Below, in pieces: positions 6,332 to 11,603 of a stretch of DNA of 11,603 bases (within the stretch, counting starts at the first letter, position 1; every line of letters starts with the position of its first letter). The notes beneath the pieces are model-generated. The model made no database searches and was not told where the DNA came from. It was given only the letters and a program-made list of their open reading frames with translations. The position numbers and the translations under genes were made by a program. Origin of the DNA: Ruminococcus sp. UBA3800. Its GTDB lineage: Bacteria; Bacillota; Clostridia; Oscillospirales; Ruminococcaceae. Where the stretch lies: the NCBI GenBank assembly GCA_002368715.1, contig DFEO01000018.1, positions 1-11,603 on the forward strand, given 5' to 3'.

Positions 6332-9313
6332 TTAGTCTTCTCCCAGCTTCAGTGCCTGGCTGATCTTGATCTTTCTTATCAGACGGCCGAGGATGATGAA
6401 ACCGGTCAGGAGCATCGCTCCTATAACGATGTAGAGCTTGATATAATCCCCTCTGTCGGGCATGACAACAAACTCCGGCACCGAACTGGAAGCATCGAAG
6501 ATGCTCTGGAACAGCGGCACGAAGAGGTCGCTGGTAAATCCTCCGATGAACATAGCCGTAAATATGGCTACTCCCGAAACGAGCACCTGCTCATAGATTA
6601 TCATAGCGATTATCTCTCTGAACTTCATACCCATAGCTCTGAGTATACCGAACTGGAGCGTGCGGCTCTTGATAGAGAGTATCCAGTAGATAAGGAAGCC
6701 TATGATGCACATTATCATTATTATGATAAAGCCGAGCGTGAGCGCTCCATTCATTCCCTGGAGCATCGGGTCGGTCTTCTTCTCGATTATCTGCTGGCTC
6801 CTTGCATTTATCTCGGTAAGCTCGATACCTGCCTTGTCCACCGACTTATAGAAGTCGTTTATGGAAGCGCCCTCTTTGAGCCTGAACCACACCTGATAAG
6901 GCTCCACATTGGTCACGACCCTGACATAGTCAAAGTTCATGACCGCAAAGTCCATATAGCTTCCGTCCTTTGTGGTCTTCTTCGGGCTAAGCCCCGGCCA
7001 GTAGTCCACAAATGCCAGCACCGTAACATCAAAGTCGTCATTCGCTCCCCATGTGCAGGTAACGGTATCTCCGAGCTTCAGGCCGTAGTCCTTGAAGCTG
7101 GACGAAAGGATGACTCCGGGAGTATACTCCGCAAGGGCATTGAGATAGTTGTTTATCTGCACAGGCAGCAGCCTGTCCTCAAAGAGACATACCTTTGCAA
7201 ACTCACTGGGAACGACTGTCATGAGCTGGACCTTGTTTGTGGAGTTGGAGCTCTTTGTCTTTTCGAGATCCTGATCCAGATAGTCCTCTCTTGTTTTTTT
7301 GTTGTCGTCCTCATCGGTCTTTTTCTGCTTTACGTTCATCTTCGACGATGTGATGCTCACTCCGTCCTTTCTGAACACTCTTGCAGCGTTTTCCACGCCC
7401 GCAAGCTTTTCAAACCTCTCGAACGGCGGCTCTGTATAGGAGATAACGGTCTCGGTATCTTCTTCCTCCTCTTCCTCCTCCTGAGCCTGCTGCTGACCTG
7501 CCTGCGACATCTGCGCTGCATTTGTGGGCGACACGCTCTTCTGAGCCTGCTCTATCTTGCTGGAATACCACTCCTCCTGAAGGATGGCGTCGCAGCCCAT
7601 AGAATAGGTCACGGTCTCCTCGGCATTGCGGTTAAGGGCTCTTGCGGTGTTGGCAAAGTAAACGCCCATAGACACCGTCAGCACCAGAAACAGCATCAAA
7701 AACCTCTCACGTCCCGTAGATGAGCGGCCGATATTTGTAAGCGACACATACTGCGCAGGTGACCACACTCTGCGCCCTATCCTTGCTATCAGCCTGATGA
7801 CGTAGGGGTATATCCTGATAAGGAACAGCCCCAGCCCAAGTATAAAGGCTGTTGACGACACGAACATCAGCGGATTTACGGTCGCAGTAGTGTCGGTGAC
7901 GCCCTGATCTATAAGGGTCGCCTGAGTCTTGTTGTGATAATACAGCCAGCCCACCGAGCCGCCCACAAGGAGAAAGTCCAGACACACCTTTTCCCAGAGT
8001 GCGTGCTTTTTCTTCTTTGATTTTGACTGCTTGTGCTCGACTATCGTGGTCTTTGTTGCAGGAAAGATAGGCAGCATAGTGGTAACAAAGAACACTGCCA
8101 CGGCAAGTGCCGCATAGACGAATGCCTGGACTGTGAGATGTACCGGCAGCGATTTTCTGTTTACAAACTCCAGAAAACCGTTTGAAGCGCCAAGCACCCT
8201 GCAAAGCCCGAGACCTGCAAAGGGGCCTATCACCGCCGTGAACACACCCAGCATCAGAGATTCCAGCGCATAGATAGCCATTATCTGTGTCCTGCTCGCA
8301 CCACGGCTCTTGAACACAGCTATCTCATTGCGCTCCTGCTCGACATTCAGCTGAGACACCATGAACAGATAGAAGATTATCATCAGGATAACGGGTATCT
8401 GCAAAAGCCACAGCACCAGCTGGAGCTGGTCTGCACGCTTTGAATAGTCCTCGAGTATCTCCGTTGCGGGGACGCTGAAGCCTATGGCATTTTCCTTGAA
8501 ATAGTTCTTGTGCTCCTTCAGCTTTTCAAGGGTGGACTCGATGCCGTTCATATCCATTGCCGCATAATCTATCGCATAGTTGTGAGCCGCATCGTTTATG
8601 TTCATAACGCCCGTATCTATGCCCTTTTCATAAAGCGTGTCATAATCTAAAAACACGCCTGCGGTATATTCTGAATCAAGTCCCTCTGCCCAGTAGATGT
8701 CGTTTGCGTCCTTAACATCGAACACGCCCACTATCTCGATCTTTGCCGAGTTTTCCTCGTGGAAAACGTCTCCGACCTCATAAACAGTGCCTATGGCGAG
8801 CTCGGTCGTTTTAAGAGCCTTCTCGGTGGCTATACATTCAAAAACGCCGTCATCACGCTGACCCTTTTCAAACATCCTTCCCTGTTTTATGGAAATATGC
8901 TCTGCGATATCGCTCATTCCCACAACAGTGAACCTTGCCTGGGGGTTGCCGGCGGTGACTTCCATGGACTTGACATACATATACTCGCCGGAAATGACCT
9001 TTTTCTCCGAAAGGCTGGAAAGCCCCAGCTCCGAGAACCTGGCCTCGCTCTTCTTGTTATAGCTGTCGATTATCTCCTTCTGCTGCGAAGGATCTATATC
9101 CATTTTCAGTCTGTAACTGGTATTATAGGCTCCGGGATATATCTCATATTCCTTCTGAAAAGCCTCCATATCCTTGACCAGCATCCTCTGGAGCGATGCG
9201 TTCATATATATGGGCACTGTGCTCATCATGGCAGATGCCATTATAAAGCCTATCAGAAGACAGAACACCATCCATTTGGTGTTTCTCATTTTTCTGAAAA
9301 GTAGTGTAAACAT
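6332..9313 (-). CDS. FtsX/MacB-type ABC transporter permease, large
   Basis: A 993-residue membrane protein with two FtsX-like permease halves. An N-terminal helix (about 13-33) leads to an outer domain (about 35-295). The first membrane block is near 297-420 and contains the typical ERNEIAVFKSRGASRTQI (327-343). Further helices lie near 445-458, 480-505 and 537-556, followed by a second outer domain (about 560-850). The last block is near 857-980, with QFGILRAMGMKFREI (887-901). Such permeases usually act in mechanotransmission or export of peptides, lipids or antibiotics together with an ABC ATPase and an adaptor. The second outer domain holds a low-complexity Gln/Glu stretch (about 604-620, seven consecutive Glu) and a Lys/Asp-rich part (about 660-690). 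The ATG follows the adaptor gene by 21 nt with AAAGGA. No ATPase gene is adjacent. Cargo is unknown. Confidence 0.88.
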   Translation of the reverse strand: MFTLLFRKMRNTKWMVFCLLIGFIMASAMMSTVPIYMNASLQRMLVKDMEAFQKEYEIYPGAYNTSYRLKMDIDPSQQKEIIDSYNKKSEARFSELGLSSLSEKKVISGEYMYVKSMEVTAGNPQARFTVVGMSDIAEHISIKQGRMFEKGQRDDGVFECIATEKALKTTELAIGTVYEVGDVFHEENSAKIEIVGVFDVKDANDIYWAEGLDSEYTAGVFLDYDTLYEKGIDTGVMNINDAAHNYAIDYAAMDMNGIESTLEKLKEHKNYFKENAIGFSVPATEILEDYSKRADQLQLVLWLLQIPVILMIIFYLFMVSQLNVEQERNEIAVFKSRGASRTQIMAIYALESLMLGVFTAVIGPFAGLGLCRVLGASNGFLEFVNRKSLPVHLTVQAFVYAALAVAVFFVTTMLPIFPATKTTIVEHKQSKSKKKKHALWEKVCLDFLLVGGSVGWLYYHNKTQATLIDQGVTDTTATVNPLMFVSSTAFILGLGLFLIRIYPYVIRLIARIGRRVWSPAQYVSLTNIGRSSTGRERFLMLFLVLTVSMGVYFANTARALNRNAEETVTYSMGCDAILQEEWYSSKIEQAQKSVSPTNAAQMSQAGQQQAQEEEEEEEDTETVISYTEPPFERFEKLAGVENAARVFRKDGVSITSSKMNVKQKKTDEDDNKKTREDYLDQDLEKTKSSNSTNKVQLMTVVPSEFAKVCLFEDRLLPVQINNYLNALAEYTPGVILSSSFKDYGLKLGDTVTCTWGANDDFDVTVLAFVDYWPGLSPKKTTKDGSYMDFAVMNFDYVRVVTNVEPYQVWFRLKEGASINDFYKSVDKAGIELTEINARSQQIIEKKTDPMLQGMNGALTLGFIIIMIMCIIGFLIYWILSIKSRTLQFGILRAMGMKFREIIAMIIYEQVLVSGVAIFTAMFIGGFTSDLFVPLFQSIFDASSSVPEFVVMPDRGDYIKLYIVIGAMLLTGFIILGRLIRKIKISQALKLGED

Positions 9314-9334
9314 GGGTCATCCTTTCAAACGCCT

Positions 9335-10387
9335 TTATCTTATGATTATCTCGTCTCCCTCGCTCAGTCCCGATACTATCTCGGTCTGAGAGGCTGTTGA
9401 CAGCCCTGTTTCAACAGGAACTGCGGTCTTTTCTCCGTTTTTAAGAACGTAGACCACGGTCTCGCCATCCACTTTCTTTATCAGGTTGTTCGAGATAACT
9501 ATGGCATCCGAAACACTGTCGAGCACAAGGATAGTGTCTGCCAGCTGACCCACAGCATCCGCAGGCACATCGTTCTTGAACCTTACATAAACGGTCTCAG
9601 CCTCATATTCGATGCCTGTATTGTCAACAGCATTGTGGTCATCCTGCTGCTCGGCCTGAAAGTCCGCCAGAGCGTCGGGCGTCATAAACACGACCCCGTC
9701 ATAGTAGTCATCATTTATCCTTATCTGGATATCCATATCCATTTTGAACTGGCTGAGCTCCGAAGGCTTTATAGCGATGTACAGAGCGCCGGTGTCGATA
9801 ACGGTAGCTATCACCTGGCCGGAGCTGACAGCGTCACCTGCCCTGACATCGGATATGCTCGACACTATGCCGTCGATAGGCGATCTAAGCTCCGAGCCCA
9901 CCTTCTGGGCTTTGAGCTTTTCCAGCTCCTTCTCCTGAAGCTGCTGGTCAACATAGGCCGAGTCTATCTGAGCCTGTGTGCCGCCGCCCTCATATATCAT
10001 CTGGACATTGAGCTTGGCCTTTTCCACATAAAGCTCCTTCTGCTCTATCTGATAGTCAAGATCATTGGTGTCGATATCGCAGATAAGGTCGCCCTCTTTT
10101 ACCTCGTCACCGGCACGCACATAGAACTTCGAGATAACTCCGCTCTGCTTCTCATAGGAAAGCGGATACTGCTTCTCGGCGGTGATGGTCCCGGAGGTAA
10201 CTATCTTGCGTTCAAGGTCTTTTTTCTTGGCTGTAACGGTGATATAGCTGACATCGCTGGCCTTGACCTCGGGAGCCTCCAGGATCTCCTCCTCGTCGGG
10301 CAGCAGATAACAGCCCGTGCTGCATATTCCCACAGCTGCGCACAAAGCGGCAGCCGTTATTTTTTTCAGAAGCGTTTTAATACTCAT
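9335..10387 (-). CDS. Lipoprotein HlyD/MacA-type efflux adaptor
   Basis: A 350-residue adaptor protein that would sit outside the cytoplasmic membrane and work with the permease encoded 21 nt downstream. The N-terminus is a lipoprotein signal: basic MSIKTLLKK, a hydrophobic stretch, then CSTGC with the likely lipid-bearing C26. A beta-barrel/lipoyl-like start (about 48-108) contains GVISKFYVRAGDEVKEGDLI, a short helical hairpin covers about 108-162, and the returning half GSELRSPIDGIVSSISDVRAGD (164-185) is the signature of membrane fusion adaptors. The C-terminal domain ends in GLSEGDEIIIR. The helical hairpin is short, as expected for a Gram-positive protein with no outer-membrane channel to reach. 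ATG 10387 is chosen over an ATG at 10405 because AAAGGAA precedes it and the signal peptide then has normal length. Residues 240-258 form an acidic polar insert. Confidence 0.9.
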   Translation of the reverse strand: MSIKTLLKKITAAALCAAVGICSTGCYLLPDEEEILEAPEVKASDVSYITVTAKKKDLERKIVTSGTITAEKQYPLSYEKQSGVISKFYVRAGDEVKEGDLICDIDTNDLDYQIEQKELYVEKAKLNVQMIYEGGGTQAQIDSAYVDQQLQEKELEKLKAQKVGSELRSPIDGIVSSISDVRAGDAVSSGQVIATVIDTGALYIAIKPSELSQFKMDMDIQIRINDDYYDGVVFMTPDALADFQAEQQDDHNAVDNTGIEYEAETVYVRFKNDVPADAVGQLADTILVLDSVSDAIVISNNLIKKVDGETVVYVLKNGEKTAVPVETGLSTASQTEIVSGLSEGDEIIIR

Positions 10388-10419
10388 AGCCGGTTTCCTT
10401 TCCATAGGGTCAGTGGGGT

Positions 10420-10439
10420 CTGCGCCGCAGGGGCGCCAG
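10420..10439 (-). other. Small GC-rich hairpin in the adaptor mRNA leader
   Basis: Seven base pairs with one bulged G (arms 10439-10432 and 10426-10420) and a 5-nt loop lie between the predicted transcription start and the ribosome binding site of the adaptor gene. No known riboswitch pattern is recognisable. It may affect mRNA stability or translation; this is uncertain. Confidence 0.3.
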
Positions 10440-10457
10440 AAAATAATTATTCATCTT

Positions 10458-10486
10458 ATTATATCAAATATCCGTTATTTTTTCTA
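10458..10486 (-). promoter_or_regulatory. Sigma-A promoter of the adaptor-permease-salvage unit
   Basis: A perfect -10 TATAAT (10463-10458) lies 17 bp from a weak -35 TAGAAA (10486-10481, four of six matches). Transcription would start near 10451, giving a leader of about 64 nt. The stretch is AT-rich and lies after the terminator of the preceding unit. The weak -35 would allow an activator, but no operator repeat is evident. Confidence 0.65.
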
Positions 10487-10534
10487 TATCCATATCACCA
10501 AAAATACATCAACATTTCTAAGCAAAATGCACAT

Positions 10535-10560
10535 AAAAATCCCCCGGGATTTCCGGGGGA
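10535..10560 (-). terminator. Intrinsic terminator after the kinase-fold gene
   Basis: On the minus strand an 8-bp, almost all G-C stem (arms 10560-10553 and 10547-10540) with a 5-nt loop is followed at once by five T residues (10539-10535). It starts 8 nt after the TGA stop, and separates the STAS/kinase-fold pair from the adaptor unit. Confidence 0.93.
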
Positions 10561-10567
10561 TAAGATG

Positions 10568-11122
10568 TCAATATATCTTTGTAACTATCAGCTCGACCTC
10601 ACGGCCGATGGTCTTGACGGTAACGTCATCCGCAAGCTTAGCCATTATGGAGCGCTCCAGCTCGTCCCAGGCGGGGCTGTTCATCTTGTCGTGAGCCTTG
10701 ACCTCGTCGATATAGCCCGAAAGGGTCCACATACAGGACTTGCCCTTTGTGACCATCGAGATAGCGCTTGCAAAGGCTCTGCTCACACGCTTTCCTATGC
10801 CTGCGTCCTCGCCTATCTCCGGGAGCTTCTTCGCAAATGTCATATTCTCCTTTGGGGTGACCTTCATGTGCATCTCATACTGAGTTCCCTCGTTCTCTAT
10901 CCAGAATGTAGCAGAACCGTACTGCATCAACTGGGGCACCAGACACATCAGCTCCTCCGACAAAAGTCTGAGGTGCATAGTCTGCTTGCGGTCAAGCTTG
11001 TTTTCGGCTGCTATCTTCTCGGTCTCGTTAAGGATGACCTTTATCCTGCTGTCAGAAGCCTGTCTGAAAACAGGGTTGTTGATATCGCCGACACCAGTGA
11101 TCAGAAAAGTGTTGGATCTCAA
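10568..11122 (-). CDS. Degenerate HATPase-like (GHKL-fold) protein, no recognised catalytic Asn
   Basis: A 184-residue soluble protein of a type found beside STAS genes in Clostridia. RLLSEELMCLVPQL (52-65) sits where the N-box of GHKL kinases would be, keeping the double Glu (E56, E57) but with Leu61 where Asn is expected. FWIENEGTQYEMHMKV (73-88) resembles the following beta strands. The C-terminus LADDVTVKTIGREVELIV resembles the last strands of the RsbW-type protein in this window (MDDVSYEYKNGKNILTI), which supports a shared fold. A clear glycine-rich ATP lid is missing; GEDAGIGKR (104-112) is the only candidate. The start is TTG 11122, with AAAGGAG and 9 nt spacing; no in-frame ATG occurs before codon 49. 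It is 16 nt from the STAS gene and followed by a terminator. It may be a non-catalytic partner of the STAS protein. Fold assignment is moderate, function unknown. Confidence 0.72.
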   Translation of the reverse strand: MRSNTFLITGVGDINNPVFRQASDSRIKVILNETEKIAAENKLDRKQTMHLRLLSEELMCLVPQLMQYGSATFWIENEGTQYEMHMKVTPKENMTFAKKLPEIGEDAGIGKRVSRAFASAISMVTKGKSCMWTLSGYIDEVKAHDKMNSPAWDELERSIMAKLADDVTVKTIGREVELIVTKIY

Positions 11123-11138
11123 GCGGACTCACTCCTTT

Positions 11139-11438
11139 TTATTCAAAATCCAGAATGCTGTCAAAGCCGGTTATCTCGAAGATCTCCATAACGTCGGGAT
11201 GAACATTTACGACCTTCATCTCTCCGTCCTTATCCTCCATGATATTATGTGCAGTAAGAAGGACTCTCAGGCCTGCTGAGGAGATATAGGTAAGCTCTTC
11301 AAGGTCGAACTCGAGAGAATCCACACTGCCGAACACACCTTCAAGCTCTTTTTCGAGTGTGGGGGCTGTGAGGGTATCGATCTTGCCTGTGATCTTAAAA
11401 ACAGCCTTACTGCCCTCTATGTTCTTTTTGATATCCAT
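11139..11438 (-). CDS. STAS-domain protein, anti-sigma factor antagonist-like (RsbV/SpoIIAA type)
   Basis: A 99-residue cytoplasmic STAS protein. Recognisable parts are the first strands AVFKITGKIDTLTAPTLEKEL (about 12-32), the core FDLEELTYISSAGLRVLL (44-61) and the closing helix region VMEIFEITGFDSIL. The SSAG motif (S53, S54) aligns with the serine that SpoIIAB/RsbW-type kinases phosphorylate, and Ser54 is the best candidate. In known partner-switching systems the unphosphorylated form frees the kinase's target. The start is ATG 11438 with AAGGAG 8 nt upstream. An in-frame GTG at 11447 directly touches that site, so it is unlikely. It heads a two-gene unit with the degenerate HATPase-like gene. 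The active RsbW-type kinase encoded at 3586-3996 is a possible partner, but this is inference. Length and motif order are normal for the family. Confidence 0.92.
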   Translation of the reverse strand: MDIKKNIEGSKAVFKITGKIDTLTAPTLEKELEGVFGSVDSLEFDLEELTYISSAGLRVLLTAHNIMEDKDGEMKVVNVHPDVMEIFEITGFDSILDFE

Positions 11439-11488
11439 AACGGTCACTCCTTTTTACGATCATTTTTTCTGTTTGATCTGCCTATTCT

Positions 11489-11517
11489 ATATTAACACAT
11501 CCGAAAAAAAATGTCAA
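11489..11517 (-). promoter_or_regulatory. Sigma-A promoter of the STAS unit
   Basis: A consensus -35 TTGACA (11517-11512) and a -10 TAATAT (11494-11489, four of six matches) are separated by 17 bp. Start of transcription would be near 11482, about 44 nt before the ATG. The -35 context GTTGACATTT is identical to that of the promoter at 4038-4066. Confidence 0.72.
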
Positions 11518-11530
11518 CAATTATTTGCAA

Positions 11531-11603
11531 GTGCGGTGCTCGCCGCAGCAGGGGCGTGCCCCTGCACCGCCACGTTACGCTCTGCTCGCTACGCTCGGTC
11601 GCT
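11531..11603. repeat. GC-rich nested palindrome and short repeats, probable intergenic repeat
   Basis: An 8-bp perfect inverted repeat GCAGGGGC/GCCCCTGC with a 2-nt centre (11548-11565) is flanked by a second, outer inverted pair (GCGGTGC 11533-11539 and GCACCGC 11564-11570). It is followed by short imperfect repeats of GCTCGCT/GCTCGGT type up to the window edge. Nothing coding is seen. The sequence is far more GC-rich than the adjacent promoter. This looks like an interspersed repeat of the REP type, but copy number cannot be judged from one window. Confidence 0.45.

Noticed and set aside
6323..7723. A 466-codon open frame on the plus strand
   Set aside because: It is antisense to the permease gene, whose FtsX motifs are clear. 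The translation is rich in His, Cys and Leu with no coherent motif.
10388..10457. Riboswitch in the adaptor mRNA leader
   Set aside because: The leader is only about 64 nt and contains one short bulged hairpin. No known riboswitch core is recognisable.
9635..11191. A 518-codon open frame on the plus strand
   Set aside because: It runs antisense through the adaptor, a promoter, a strong terminator and the kinase-fold gene, and its translation shows no domain. It is a shadow of codon bias.

Overview
The window looks like a chromosomal segment of a Gram-positive Clostridia member, most likely Ruminococcus or a close relative in the Oscillospiraceae. The grounds are moderate GC content, AGGAGG-type ribosome binding sites, sigma-A promoters with TTGACA, two TTG starts, a lipoprotein-type adaptor, and the N-terminal motif style of the NHLM export proteins. 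The genus is inference. All ten supported genes lie on the minus strand, so transcription runs from high to low coordinates.

The layout resolves into three transcription units. Unit 1 (about 11517 to 10535) has a promoter, a STAS-domain anti-sigma-antagonist-like protein, a degenerate histidine-kinase-fold (HATPase-like) protein that starts at TTG, and a strong intrinsic terminator. Unit 2 (about 10486 to 4091) has a promoter, a lipoprotein HlyD/MacA-type adaptor, a 993-residue FtsX/MacB-type permease, a purine nucleoside phosphorylase, an MtaD/5'-deoxyadenosine-deaminase-type amidohydrolase, and a long-stem terminator. Unit 3 (from about 4066 and running out of the left edge) has an almost perfect sigma-A promoter, an RsbW/SpoIIAB-type ATP-binding protein, a 140-residue single-pass HlyD-like NHLM secretion protein, a C39 peptidase/ABC exporter (NHLM type), and the start of the partner NHLM ABC transporter, which is cut by the window edge.

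The main theme is a peptide-export machine of the NHLM (nitrile hydratase leader microcin / Nif11) type whose first gene is a partner-switching kinase. A STAS protein and a kinase-fold protein without the catalytic Asn sit two units upstream. Between them lie an efflux-type adaptor/permease pair with no visible ATPase and a two-gene purine salvage module. The phosphorylase carries the residues for 6-oxopurine substrates and the deaminase would supply them. No precursor peptide, maturation enzyme, sigma factor or PP2C phosphatase is visible here, so the exported substrate and the regulatory output remain unknown.

The right end (about 11518-11603) is non-coding and holds a GC-rich nested palindrome followed by short imperfect repeats, probably an interspersed intergenic repeat. 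No tRNA, rRNA, CRISPR array or insertion sequence was seen.
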